In this document: positions 9,719-18,307 of the stretch, one piece after another
How positions within the stretch are numbered: the stretch's first letter is position 1
How the letters are laid out: the number at the start of each line of letters is the position of its first letter
Source of the DNA: Burkholderiales bacterium Ga0077543
Lineage (GTDB): Bacteria > Pseudomonadota > Gammaproteobacteria > Burkholderiales > Burkholderiaceae_C
Reading direction: 5' to 3'
Length of the DNA: 64,000 nt
NCBI GenBank assembly: GCA_001464055.1
Contig: LNET01000062.1
Location: 1 to 64,000, forward strand
Made by a program: the position numbers and the translations under genes
Notes under the pieces: generated by a model
The model's database searches: none
Told to the model about the DNA's origin: nothing
What the model saw: the letters and a program-made list of their open reading frames with translations, nothing else

Positions 9719-11332
9719 TCAGGCCAGTCTGAACACCGCCACCGCCTGCACCAGTTGCTGGGCCTGCTGACGCAGGCTTTCCGCGGCAGCCGCACTTTCT
9801 TCCACCAGTGCAGCGTTCTGTTGCGTGGCCTGGTCCATCTGGGTGACGGCCTGACCGACCTGGGTCACGCCATTGCTCTGCTCGACGCTGGCGCTGCTGA
9901 TCTCGCCGACGATGTCGGTGACGCGGCGGATGGCTGCGACGATCTCCGCCATCGTTGCACCCGCCTGGTCCACCAGCACCGTGCCCTGGTCGACACGTTC
10001 GACACTGGCCGAGATCAGGGTCTTGATTTCCTTGGCCGCCTCGGCGCTGCGCTGGGCCAGGCTGCGCACCTCGGCTGCGACCACGGCAAAGCCGCGACCC
10101 TGTTCACCGGCGCGCGCGGCCTCGACAGCGGCGTTCAGCGCCAGGATGTTGGTCTGGAAGGCGATGCCGTCGATGGTGCCGATGATGTCGGCAATGCGTT
10201 TGCTGCTGTCGTTGATGCCCTTCATCGTGGTCACCACCTGGCTCACGACTTCGCCACCCTTGACTGCCACACCCGATGCGCTGAGCGCCAGCTGGTTGGC
10301 CTGGCGCGCGTTGTCGGCGTTGTTGCGCACGGTGCTGCCCAGCTCGTCCATCGTGGCTGCGGTCTGTTGCAGCGAAGCGGCCTGCTGTTCCGTGCGGCCA
10401 GACAGGTCCTGGTTGCCCTGGGCGATCTGGCTGCTGGCGGTGGCCACGTTCTCCGAGCCGCTGCGCACCTGGCTGACGGTGCTTGCCAGGCTTCCCTGCA
10501 TGGCCTTCAGCTGGGCCATCAGGCTGCCGCTGTCGCCGGCCTTCAGCTGGATGGGCGTGCTCAGGTCGCCCGCGGCCACGGCCCGCGCCACGTTCACCGC
10601 GGCGGCCGGTTCGCCGCCGAGCTGGCCCAACAGATTGCGCGTGATCGCCACGGCCAGCCCGAGGCCGGCGGCCAGGGCCAGCACCAGGAGAGTCAGTACG
10701 GCGATGCGGGCCCACGCATACGTTTGATGCGCCGTCGCAGCCGCAGCTTCAGCCTGGCTGAAGTTGTAGGCACTGAGCTTGTCCAGCGCGACCAGCATTT
10801 CGTCATAGGCCATGCTCCCCAGGCCGTCGCTGACGTCGGCAGCGTCCATCTGCTTCTTTTCGCGGCCCAGCGAGACGACCTGGAGCTGGGCCTTGACGTA
10901 GGAGGCGTGGGCCTTGCGAAGCTCGCCAAAGAGCTCGCGCTCCTTGGCGCTTTCCAGCTTCGATTCGTAGGCCTCCAGCGCAGTGCCGGCTTGCTTCAGA
11001 CCGGTGGCGATCTTTTCTTCGTACTCGGCGTGGTAACTGCTGTCATCGGTGCGCGCGTGCTTGCTTTCCCAGCTGCGGGCGTCGATCAGGTTCACGCGTG
11101 ACGCAGCCAGGTGCTGCACGCCGTGGAGCCACTTGCCTGCAAGCGCAGCGGCCTGGTGGTCGACCTTCTGCAGGCCCAGCAGGGCCATGCCACCGAGGAC
11201 TGCCATCAGCAGCAGCACGGTGCCGAACGCCAGTTGCAGCTGGCGGGCGACGGTCAGGCCGTTCAGGCGCAGGCCTGGCAGCCGCCAGCCTCGCTTTCCC
11301 GGCCCGGGGGCGGTTTGAGAACTGCTGTGCAT
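9719..11332 (-). CDS. Methyl-accepting chemotaxis protein, Tar/Tsr-like topology
   Basis: Inner-membrane chemoreceptor of 537 residues. There is a membrane helix at about 30-52 ([20 protein letters not shown]), then a periplasmic four-helix-bundle-like ligand domain to about 205. A second membrane helix follows ([20 protein letters not shown]), then a HAMP linker and the methylation/signalling domain. That domain has the conserved tip region [20 protein letters not shown]. No C-terminal CheR/CheB pentapeptide is visible; it ends AVAVFRLA. The start lies 37 bases after the stop of the Cache-domain gene, making a two-gene unit behind a sigma-28-like promoter. Ligand is unknown. Confidence 0.93.
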   Translation of the reverse strand: MHSSSQTAPGPGKRGWRLPGLRLNGLTVARQLQLAFGTVLLLMAVLGGMALLGLQKVDHQAAALAGKWLHGVQHLAASRVNLIDARSWESKHARTDDSSYHAEYEEKIATGLKQAGTALEAYESKLESAKERELFGELRKAHASYVKAQLQVVSLGREKKQMDAADVSDGLGSMAYDEMLVALDKLSAYNFSQAEAAAATAHQTYAWARIAVLTLLVLALAAGLGLAVAITRNLLGQLGGEPAAAVNVARAVAAGDLSTPIQLKAGDSGSLMAQLKAMQGSLASTVSQVRSGSENVATASSQIAQGNQDLSGRTEQQAASLQQTAATMDELGSTVRNNADNARQANQLALSASGVAVKGGEVVSQVVTTMKGINDSSKRIADIIGTIDGIAFQTNILALNAAVEAARAGEQGRGFAVVAAEVRSLAQRSAEAAKEIKTLISASVERVDQGTVLVDQAGATMAEIVAAIRRVTDIVGEISSASVEQSNGVTQVGQAVTQMDQATQQNAALVEESAAAAESLRQQAQQLVQAVAVFRLA

Positions 11333-11369
11333 GGCGCGTGTCCTTCAGGGATGGCGGGGCAGGGGGCTC

Positions 11370-11861
11370 TTACTTTTTGTGGCCGACGTAGCTGACGCCG
11401 ATGACTGCGCCGCTCTTGTCCTTGATCGGGTTGTAGCAAGCGTCGAAGGCCGTGCCCAGCACGTCGATCGGACCGCAGAACTGCTGCCCCTTGCTGAGGG
11501 CGGCGTGGGCGGCGTTTCGCGCGAGCTGTGTTCCCACGCCGCGCTTGCCCTCGGGGGTCAGCACATTGGTGCTGACGCGTACGAACTCTTCGCCGTCCTT
11601 CACGAAGACGGTGGCGGTGGCCTGGTGCGCCCGGCGGATGGCGTCGACCACGTCGTAGTTGTTGTTGATCTTGCGCTCGCCGAAGAAGATGGCGGGCACG
11701 GTCTTGCCGCCCACGACTTCGGTGCCTTCGATCTTCGGCGCGCCGATCTTGGCCAGCCTGGCGTCGAGGTCGGCGATCGTCGCCTTCGGGTCGGAAGCCT
11801 GCGCCACGGCGACGAAGCCGAAAAGCAGGGTGGCAGTGAGGATGCGGACGGTCGTATTCAT
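11370..11861 (-). CDS. Secreted stand-alone Cache-domain sensor protein
   Basis: A 163-residue protein with an N-terminal signal peptide (MNTTVRILTATLLFGFVAVA, cut near AQAS). A single domain follows that resembles the distal part of Cache_3-Cache_2 / single-Cache sensor domains: ATVFVKDGEEFVRVSTNVL, GKRGVGTQLA, FDACYNPIKDKSGAVIGVSY. Such domains are normally the extracellular part of a membrane receptor. Here there is no membrane anchor after the signal peptide, so it should be free in the periplasm. It is directly upstream of a chemoreceptor and is probably co-transcribed with it. It could present a ligand to that receptor (inference). It is not a complete receptor or a lipoprotein. Confidence 0.8.
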   Translation of the reverse strand: MNTTVRILTATLLFGFVAVAQASDPKATIADLDARLAKIGAPKIEGTEVVGGKTVPAIFFGERKINNNYDVVDAIRRAHQATATVFVKDGEEFVRVSTNVLTPEGKRGVGTQLARNAAHAALSKGQQFCGPIDVLGTAFDACYNPIKDKSGAVIGVSYVGHKK

Positions 11862-11939
11862 GATCGGGATTCCTTGACGTTGGGAGAGATGGGGGCAGGT
11901 GGTGGGGCAACGGAGGGCCGAGTCAGGACCACGTCAGAG

Positions 11940-11966
11940 TTTTCGGCCCTGAGGCGCCGCACTTAA
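11940..11966 (-). promoter_or_regulatory. Putative sigma-28 (FliA) promoter for the Cache/MCP unit
   Basis: On the minus strand TTAAGTGC (11966-11959) is followed by exactly 11 bases and then GCCGAAAA (11947-11940). The FliA consensus, from memory, is TAAAGTTT-N11-GCCGATAA, so the -10 matches 7/8 and the -35 about 5/8. It lies about 80 bases upstream of the Cache gene start. This fits flagellar-regulon control of chemotaxis genes. Confidence 0.65.
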
Positions 11967-12007
11967 GGCCAGCTTTCCATGCAAAAGCGGCGCAAGTCCG
12001 GCCTGTT

Positions 12008-12034
12008 GGCCATGCACCGGTCCGGTGCATGGCC
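12008..12034. promoter_or_regulatory. Perfect 27-base palindrome upstream of gspA
   Basis: Arms GGCCATGCACCGG (12008-12020) and CCGGTGCATGGCC (12022-12034) are perfect inverted copies around a single T. The site ends 32 bases before the gspA ATG, within the 205-base gap between divergent genes. It could be an operator for a dimeric regulator or a hairpin in the leader. The binder is unknown. Confidence 0.55.
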
Positions 12035-12066
12035 GGGGTGGGCCCGCGGCTCGGTATCCTCAGCCC

Positions 12067-13755
12067 ATGTACGCGTCATTCTTCGGGCTGAGCAAGGAGC
12101 CGTTCTCCATCGCGCCGGACCCGCGTTTCCTGTTCATGAGCGACATGCACCGCGAGGCGCTGGCGCACCTGCTGTATGGCGTTTCCGGCGGCGGCGGTTT
12201 CGTGCTCCTGACGGGCGAGATCGGGGCCGGCAAGACCACCGTCTGCCGCGCCTTCCTGGACCAGGTGCCTGCGCATTGCGCAGTGGCCTACATCTTCAAT
12301 CCGAAGCTCACCGTGGTCGAACTGCTGCAGACGATCTGCGAGGAGTTCGGTGTCCAGGCGCCGGCCGCTGCGGCTGGCGCCTTGCCCTCGGTCAAGGCTT
12401 ATGTCGACGCCTTGAACGGCTTCCTGCTGTCCGCCCATGCGGCCGGCTGCCACACCGTGCTGATCATCGACGAGGCCCAGAGCCTGGCCGCCGACGTGCT
12501 GGAACAGTTGCGCCTGCTGACCAACCTGGAGACCTCGGAACGCAAGCTGCTGCAGATCGTGCTGATCGGCCAGCCCGAACTGCGTGACATGCTGGCCCGG
12601 CCGGAACTGGAGCAGATGGCCCAGCGCGTGATTGCCCGCTATCACCTGCCGGCGCTTTCAGCCACCGAGACCGGCCAGTACATCCAGCATCGCCTGGCCG
12701 TTGCCGGGCCCTCGGGCGGGCGCGAGCCCTTCGACAGCCGTGCGGTGGCCCGCATCCATTCGCTGACGGGTGGCGTGCCACGGCGCATCAACCTGCTCTG
12801 CGACCGAGCTCTGCTGGGGGCCTATGCCCACGGCCAGCACCGCGTCAGCGCCGACATGGTGGACAAGGCCGGGCGCGAGGTCTTCGGACCGCCGCGCGCT
12901 GGATCGGCGGGAACTCCGGCAGCGCGTGCCTGGGGTCTGGCACTGGGTGCTGCGGCGGGTGTGGCCACGCTGGCCTTGGCGGCCGCCTGGGTATGGCGGG
13001 TCGAACTCGGCTTGCAGCCGCCAGCCACGGCTGCGGCTGAAGTGGCGCCAGGCCTGGCGGACCCGGCTTCAGCTGCTGCCCCGGTTTCGGCAGCGTCAGC
13101 TGCCCTGGCTGCGGCGACAGCGGCTTCAGCAGCAGCGGTCGCTGGCGACGGCGCCGCGGCCTCGCCCGAAACCGCGCTGACCGACCCTGCACCCCTGATG
13201 TCTGCAGCCTGGCGTGAAGAAGCGGCCGCCTGGCGTGACCTGGCCGGGCACTGGAAGCTGCCCTTGCCTGAAGGCGAACCCTGCGAGCAGGCCCTGGCCG
13301 CCGGGCTGGTGTGCCACCGTGCCACCAGTGGCTTGGGCGTGTTGCGGCAGCTGGCAAGGCCGGCCCTGCTGGTGCTGCGTGAATCCGATGCCGCGCCGGT
13401 CTACGTCAAGCTGCTGGGCTTCAGTGCCACGGGCGCGACCCTGGCCACGGCCGACAGGCAATGGCGCTTGCCCCTGCCCGAACTGGCCCGTGTGTGGCGC
13501 GGCGAATTCGCCACGTTTTGGCGCGCGCCGCCAGGCTGGCGCCCGGGCCCCGATGCCACCGACGCGCCTGCCACCCAGGCCTGGCTGCAGCAACGCCTGT
13601 CCGCCGCTGGCGTGAGCGACGCGGCCGGCCCGCTGCGTGAACAGGTGCGTACCTTCCAGATCGCCAATGGCCTGCAGGCGGATGGCCTGGCCGGGCCGCT
13701 GACGCTGATGCTGCTGGGGCGTGCCGACGAACCCGGTTTGTTGCAGGATCGCTGA
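12067..13755 (+). CDS. gspA: GspA/ExeA-type AAA ATPase with peptidoglycan-binding domain
   Basis: Inner-membrane ATPase that, with GspB, helps assemble the type II secretion secretin through the peptidoglycan. An N-terminal MYASFFGLSKEPFSIAPDPR typical of ExeA opens the protein. The Walker A GEIGAGKTT is at 50-58, Walker B VLIIDEAQ at 131-138, and a membrane helix lies at about 290-311. An Ala-rich periplasmic spacer leads to a C-terminal peptidoglycan-binding_1-like region (QVRTFQIANGLQADGLAGPL) at about 525-550. Length 562 residues. The ATG at 12067 is chosen because it begins the conserved family start. gspB follows 4 bases later. No other gsp genes are in the window, so the machine it serves is encoded elsewhere. 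Confidence 0.92.
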   Translation: MYASFFGLSKEPFSIAPDPRFLFMSDMHREALAHLLYGVSGGGGFVLLTGEIGAGKTTVCRAFLDQVPAHCAVAYIFNPKLTVVELLQTICEEFGVQAPAAAAGALPSVKAYVDALNGFLLSAHAAGCHTVLIIDEAQSLAADVLEQLRLLTNLETSERKLLQIVLIGQPELRDMLARPELEQMAQRVIARYHLPALSATETGQYIQHRLAVAGPSGGREPFDSRAVARIHSLTGGVPRRINLLCDRALLGAYAHGQHRVSADMVDKAGREVFGPPRAGSAGTPAARAWGLALGAAAGVATLALAAAWVWRVELGLQPPATAAAEVAPGLADPASAAAPVSAASAALAAATAASAAAVAGDGAAASPETALTDPAPLMSAAWREEAAAWRDLAGHWKLPLPEGEPCEQALAAGLVCHRATSGLGVLRQLARPALLVLRESDAAPVYVKLLGFSATGATLATADRQWRLPLPELARVWRGEFATFWRAPPGWRPGPDATDAPATQAWLQQRLSAAGVSDAAGPLREQVRTFQIANGLQADGLAGPLTLMLLGRADEPGLLQDR

Positions 13756-13759
13756 AGCC

Positions 13760-14524
13760 ATGTCCTACATCCTCGATGCCCTGCGCCGCGCCGATGCCGA
13801 ACGCGAACGCGAGAAAGGCGCCGTGCCAGGCCTGCACGCCCGCCCGCTGGGCACACCCGCGCCCGAGCCTGCGGCTGCCCCGGGCCGGCCACAGGCCGTG
13901 TGGCTGGCGCTGGGCCTGGCACTGGGGCTGCTGGCTGCGCTGGCGTGGTGGAGCTTCAGCCGCCCTGCGCCCCAGCCGGCACCGCCGGTGGTGCAGGTTC
14001 AGGTCACGCCCGTGCCCGTGCCCATGCCCGTGGCGGTTCCTGCTGCGACCGCGCAAGTGCCGGCGGCCGCAGCCCTGCCTGCACCGGCGCCCGAGGCTGC
14101 CGCGGCCACGGCACCTGCGCCGACACCGTCGCCTCGTCCGCAGCGCGATGCGGCGGCCGACAGGCCGGCCTTGCCTGTACCTTCGTCGCCTCAGCCCAGC
14201 GCGGCAGCCGCCCTGCCGGCCGAGACGGCGGTGCCTGCGCCTGGCGAGCGCCCGCCGCTCCCGGTTGCCGCGGTGGCCAGCGCCCCGCCCTTGCCACGGG
14301 CCATTGCGCTGGCCCAGCTGTCACCCGAGCTGCGCAACGAGATGCCGGCGATGACGGTGGGTGGATCGGTGTACTCACCCGACCCGCCCAGCCGCTTCGT
14401 CATCATCAACGGTCAGGTCGTGCGCGAAGGCGAAGGCGCTGCGGCTGGGGTCACGCTCGAGCGCATCGGGCCGAAGTCGGCGGTGCTGCGCTGGCGCGAG
14501 ATGCGCATCGAAGTCCCGCTGTAG
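13760..14524 (+). CDS. gspB: GspB-type general secretion protein
   Basis: Single-pass inner-membrane partner of GspA. The N-terminal MSYILDALRRADAEREREKG is the standard GspB start. A membrane helix lies at about 46-65, a Pro/Ala-rich periplasmic spacer of roughly 110 residues follows, and the C-terminal domain contains LSPELRNEMPAMTVGGSVYS, then RFVIINGQVVREGE. Length 254 residues. It is 4 bases after gspA, and its TAG stop directly abuts the ATG of the beta-helix gene, suggesting one three- or four-gene unit. Confidence 0.9.
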   Translation: MSYILDALRRADAEREREKGAVPGLHARPLGTPAPEPAAAPGRPQAVWLALGLALGLLAALAWWSFSRPAPQPAPPVVQVQVTPVPVPMPVAVPAATAQVPAAAALPAPAPEAAAATAPAPTPSPRPQRDAAADRPALPVPSSPQPSAAAALPAETAVPAPGERPPLPVAAVASAPPLPRAIALAQLSPELRNEMPAMTVGGSVYSPDPPSRFVIINGQVVREGEGAAAGVTLERIGPKSAVLRWREMRIEVPL

Positions 14525-15691
14525 ATGGGTGCCGTGCGCTTGCTGCGGCGTGCTCTGCTGGTCCTGCCACTGGTCGTGGCAGGCCTGGCGGCGAGCGCCG
14601 GCACGCTGATGGCCGGCCCCGAAGGCACGCCGCTGTCGCTGGCCAGCGCCGTAGACCAGGCGCGCGACGGCGACACCATCGAAGTCCTGCCGGGCGACTA
14701 CCGCGAGCCGCCGCTGCTGATCGAGGGGCGCCGGCTGACGCTGCGCGGCGTGGGTGGGCGCCCCGTGATGCACGGCAATGTCACCCCGGGACCGCAGCGT
14801 GCGCTGTGGACCGTGCGCGGCGGCGAAGTGCTGGTGCAGAACATCGAATTCCGCGGCGCCCGTGCCCAGGACGCTTCGGGTGCCGGGCTGCGCCAGGAAG
14901 GTGGTGTGCTCACCGTGCGCGACTGCGCCTTCTACGACAACGAACACGGCTTGTTCGCCAGCAACGACGGGCAGGCCCGGCTGCGCATCGAGAACACCCA
15001 GTTCGGCCTGGCCCCCCGCGTGGTGGGCGGCCTGCCGCACTTGCTGAACGTGGGTCGCATCGCGCGGCTGGAAGTCACCGGCAGCCGCTTCCAGCAGGGT
15101 TTCGAAGGCCACATGATCAAGTCGCGGGCGCGCGAGACCTTCATCGGCTACAGCTTCCTGCACGACGGCGGGGCTGGCGGTTCGTCCTACGAGATCGACC
15201 TGCCGGTGGGCGGCCTGGCCACGGTCATCGGCAACGTCATCGGCCAGAGCCCGCGCAGCCAGAACCGCGTGCTCGTGGCCTACGGCAGCGAAGGCGCAGC
15301 CTGGGAGCGCAATGCGCTGCACCTGGCGCACAACACCCTGATCAACGGCATGCGCACGCCGGCGTGGTTCCTGCGCGTCTGGCGCGACAAGCTGCCCGAA
15401 GGCACCGAGGTGCTGGCCGTGAACAACCTGCTGGTGGGCCCCGGTCTGTTCTGGCTGGGGGCCGCTGGCCATTTCTACGGAAACCGGCCGGCCACCACCG
15501 GCATGCTTGCCGATGCCGCCACCTACGCTTTCGAACTGCCGCCGGACTCTGTCTGGCGCGGCAGCGGCGTCGACCCGCGCCAGGTGCACGGTGTCGACCT
15601 TTCCCCGAAGGCCGAATTCAGCTGGCCCATGGGCAGCCGGCCCCTCAGCCCCGAGCGCAGCAGCTGGTCGCCGGGCGCCTTTCAGAAATGA
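14525..15691 (+). CDS. Secreted right-handed parallel beta-helix protein (paralogue 1)
   Basis: A 388-residue protein with an N-terminal hydrophobic segment (LLRRALLVLPLVVAGLAASA) that looks like a signal peptide. The rest is repeating short beta-strand turns typical of a right-handed beta-helix: DGDTIEVLPGDYREPPLLIE, RLTLRGVGGRPVMHG, VQNIEFRGARAQD, CAFYDNEHGLFAS, LHLAHNTLINGMR. The fold is shared with polysaccharide lyases and pectate-lyase-like binding proteins, but I cannot identify catalytic residues. It abuts gspB with no gap, and its stop overlaps a possible ATG of the metC-like gene. A clear paralogue lies at 23940-25166 between zwf and hexR. A substrate of type II secretion is plausible but unproven. 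Confidence 0.75.
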   Translation: MGAVRLLRRALLVLPLVVAGLAASAGTLMAGPEGTPLSLASAVDQARDGDTIEVLPGDYREPPLLIEGRRLTLRGVGGRPVMHGNVTPGPQRALWTVRGGEVLVQNIEFRGARAQDASGAGLRQEGGVLTVRDCAFYDNEHGLFASNDGQARLRIENTQFGLAPRVVGGLPHLLNVGRIARLEVTGSRFQQGFEGHMIKSRARETFIGYSFLHDGGAGGSSYEIDLPVGGLATVIGNVIGQSPRSQNRVLVAYGSEGAAWERNALHLAHNTLINGMRTPAWFLRVWRDKLPEGTEVLAVNNLLVGPGLFWLGAAGHFYGNRPATTGMLADAATYAFELPPDSVWRGSGVDPRQVHGVDLSPKAEFSWPMGSRPLSPERSSWSPGAFQK

Positions 15692-15705
15692 GCAGAAGTG
15701 ACTCC

Positions 15706-16866
15706 ATGAACGACAAGCCGCACGACAAGCAGCACCCCGACAGTGTCGCCGCCCAGGCCCTGGGCTGGATCGACGAAGCCACGCGCGCCGTCATTCCGCC
15801 CATCCACGTCAGCAGCACCTACCTGCGCGACCCCGACAACCAGTACCGCAGCGGCCGCGTCTACGCCCGCGCCGACAACCCCGCCTTCGACCAGGCCGAG
15901 GCCGTGCTGTGCCGGCTGGAAGAAGGCGACGAGGCGATGCTGTTCGCCAGCGGCATGGCCGCGGCCACGGCCGTGTTCCAGGCGCTGCAGCCCGGCGACC
16001 ATGTGCTCGCACCGCAGGTGATGTACTGGTCGCTGCGCAACTGGCTGATGACCTTCGCCACCGGCTGGGGCCTGCAGGTCGAACTGATCGACATGACCAG
16101 CCCGGCCGCGCTGAAGGCCGCGCTGCGGCCGGGCAAGACGAAGCTGGTGTGGATCGAAACGCCCGCCAACCCGTTGTGGACAGTGACCGACATCGCCGAG
16201 ACGGCGCGCCTGGCGCATGCCGCCGGCGCTTTGCTGGCCGTGGATTCGACCGTGCCCACGCCCATGCTGACGCGCCCGCTGCTGCTGGGTGCCGACCTCG
16301 TGATGCACGCGGCCACCAAGTACCTGAACGGCCATTCCGACCTGATCGCCGGCGCGCTGGTGGCACGTGTGTCCAATCACAGCCAGGACCATTGGCAGCG
16401 CGTGCGCAAGGTGCGCGCGCAACTTGGCGGCACGCTGGGCAGCTTCGAGGCCTTCCTGCTGTTGCGCGGCATGCGCACCCTGCACCTGCGCGTGCGCGCG
16501 GCCTGTGCTTCGGCCCAGCGCATCGCCGAACACTTCCACGGCCACGCCCAGGTGGCCGAGGTGCTGTACCCCGGGCTGCCCGGCTGCCAGGGGCACCAGA
16601 TCGCCAAGGCGCAGATGCACGGAGGCTTCGGCGGCATGCTGTCGATCCGCGCGCGCCATGGCGAGGCCCACGCCATCGCCGTGGCCGCACGCACGAAGTT
16701 GTGGAAACGCGCCACCTCGCTGGGCGGCACCGAGAGCCTGATCGAGCACCGCGCCAGCGTCGAAGGCGCCGGCACGCCCGCGCCGCCCGACCTGCTGCGG
16801 CTGTCGGTGGGCATCGAGCACTGCGAAGACCTGATCGCCGACCTGGAGCAGGCGCTGGCAAGCTGA
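15706..16866 (+). CDS. metC: Cystathionine beta-lyase / trans-sulfuration PLP enzyme
   Basis: PLP-dependent Cys/Met-metabolism enzyme, most like cystathionine beta-lyase, which cleaves cystathionine to homocysteine, pyruvate and ammonia. Landmarks: YARADNPAFDQAEAVLCRLE, EAMLFASGMAAATAVFQALQ, IETPANPLWTVTDI, the PLP lysine in HAATKYLNGHSDLIAGAL, and the C-terminal LGGTESLIEHRAS plus LLRLSVGIEHCEDLIADL. The ATG at 15706 has an AGAAG ribosome-binding-like sequence about 8 bases upstream. An earlier ATG at 15688, overlapping the previous stop, would add six residues. Cystathionine gamma-synthase or gamma-lyase activity cannot be excluded. Confidence 0.87.
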   Translation: MNDKPHDKQHPDSVAAQALGWIDEATRAVIPPIHVSSTYLRDPDNQYRSGRVYARADNPAFDQAEAVLCRLEEGDEAMLFASGMAAATAVFQALQPGDHVLAPQVMYWSLRNWLMTFATGWGLQVELIDMTSPAALKAALRPGKTKLVWIETPANPLWTVTDIAETARLAHAAGALLAVDSTVPTPMLTRPLLLGADLVMHAATKYLNGHSDLIAGALVARVSNHSQDHWQRVRKVRAQLGGTLGSFEAFLLLRGMRTLHLRVRAACASAQRIAEHFHGHAQVAEVLYPGLPGCQGHQIAKAQMHGGFGGMLSIRARHGEAHAIAVAARTKLWKRATSLGGTESLIEHRASVEGAGTPAPPDLLRLSVGIEHCEDLIADLEQALAS

Positions 16867-16867
16867 T

Positions 16868-16890
16868 GGCCAGGGCAAGTTGCCTGGGCC
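16868..16890 (+). terminator. Possible terminator hairpin after metC
   Basis: Imperfect inverted repeat GGCCAGGGCAA / TTGCCTGGGCC starts 2 bases after the metC stop, with two mismatches and a very short loop. It is followed by a modestly T-rich stretch (GTTGTTT). It lies between two convergent genes. Confidence 0.4.
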
Positions 16891-17056
16891 GGACCGTTGT
16901 TTCCTGGGTGAGCGGGTCAGGTGGAAGAGTCGGAGTTCTGGCCAGTCTGCAGCGACGCTTTTCCTGATGCGCCGCCATCCCGGCTCGGACCGCACTGCGC
17001 CCGCTTTCCGTGGCCGGCTCGGGTCGTCCGCCGGGTGATGCGGCCGCCAGCTGTCC

Positions 17057-18307
17057 TCATCCGTCGCTGTCGAAGCGGAAGCCGATCTGCATCTCGATCA
17101 ACGGAACCGGGTATGCCATTTCGCAGCGCCAACCGCGGAAGCGCTGGTCGGTCAGACCAGCTTGCGCCAGCACGTCGCGCAAGGTCTGCGTGTGGTTGGG
17201 CGCGCATTCCAGGCTGGACGCGACGAGGCCGGTCGGCAGCAGTTGCGCATGGCACATCAGTTGCACCTGTCTGTGGTTCGCGCGGCCTGGTTCAAGTTCT
17301 ACGGCGGGCGAGCCGGTCGGGCCCGGTAGGTAGAAGTCGATCAGCAGTCGTGCATCGGGCCACAGGCCTTCTGCCAGGTAGATTTCCCGGACCAGGGTTC
17401 GGCAGGGCGTGTGCAGCATGTAGCGCCGCGGAACGGTGTACGGCTGGGCGGCTTGCACGGCCGTAGCGCGCAGCACACGCATGCCCAGCGCCAGATGCTG
17501 ACTGGCGGTCGACGGCGGTGCGGGGTCCAGTGCGAATGTGAGGAGGGATCCTTCTTCGACCGTGCCGAGTGCCGGCAGAGGCCGGCTGCAGGCTGCGGCA
17601 ATCAGGAAGTCCTCGGGACGGCGTGTGCTGACGTTGCCCGTGAGGTCTGCAACGCAGGCCTGCGTGTCGGCCGCCGCTGTGGGGTCGACCCTGTGCAGGC
17701 TCATCAACGCGATGGGTCCGCCGGCGACCAGCCGCTGCAGACCGATGCGGCGGTGCACTTCGACAAAGTCGACCTTGCCCGGCGTCTGCGATGGCACGAT
17801 GAACAGCGTCGTTGCCACCACGTCGCAGTAGTGCCCGAACAGGTAGGAAATGGCCTTGAACGACGCCTGGCGCGCCACGTGCTCGCGTTTGCGGCGTATG
17901 TCCGCCGTGTTGCCACCCAGTAGGGCGTCCAGGGCCTGTCGGCCGTCGGGCAGAGCGCCCAGCAGATCCTCGAAGCTGTCAATTGCCAGCCCGGCGGCTT
18001 GCCGCAGCGCTGGTGCGACCTGGTCCGCGCTGCTGTCCAGCAGCATGCGCAGCCCCGTGGGCGAGGGGCAGGCATGCAGGAACTGCGGGTCGCCGTTGGT
18101 CTTCACAGCCTGTACCAGGCGGCTGGCCAGGCTTTTGTCGAGCCCCGTGCGGCGTATCAGCCGGACAGGGCGCGGCGGTGTGCCGGCCAGCGCTTCGACC
18201 AGCGGCGTGAGGCTTCGCCGCAGTTCCGCTGCGATGGCGCTCACCCTGGTGTTCATGTCGCCGCCCTGGGCAGTCGCGAGCGTCTTGGGCTCTGTCGTTG
18301 CAGTCAT
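17057..18307 (-). CDS. Protein of unknown function with a possible N-terminal helix-turn-helix
   Basis: I do not recognise this family. The product is cytoplasmic (no signal peptide or membrane helix) and about 416 residues long. Residues ~30-90 resemble a winged-helix segment, with RLIRRTGLDKSLASRLVQAV followed by SPTGLRMLLDS. The remainder is mixed alpha/beta, with GPIALMSLHRVDP and a C-terminal region ending MAYPVPLIEMQIGFRFDSDG. The start is uncertain: ATG at 18307 is chosen, ATG at 18256 (MNTRVSAIAAEL) is equally plausible, and a TTG at 18346 is possible. It is divergent from the large PEP-CTERM gene at 18716, and the 408-base gap holds two inverted repeats, so a regulator-target pair is conceivable. 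Confidence 0.6.
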   Translation of the reverse strand: MTATTEPKTLATAQGGDMNTRVSAIAAELRRSLTPLVEALAGTPPRPVRLIRRTGLDKSLASRLVQAVKTNGDPQFLHACPSPTGLRMLLDSSADQVAPALRQAAGLAIDSFEDLLGALPDGRQALDALLGGNTADIRRKREHVARQASFKAISYLFGHYCDVVATTLFIVPSQTPGKVDFVEVHRRIGLQRLVAGGPIALMSLHRVDPTAAADTQACVADLTGNVSTRRPEDFLIAAACSRPLPALGTVEEGSLLTFALDPAPPSTASQHLALGMRVLRATAVQAAQPYTVPRRYMLHTPCRTLVREIYLAEGLWPDARLLIDFYLPGPTGSPAVELEPGRANHRQVQLMCHAQLLPTGLVASSLECAPNHTQTLRDVLAQAGLTDQRFRGWRCEMAYPVPLIEMQIGFRFDSDG

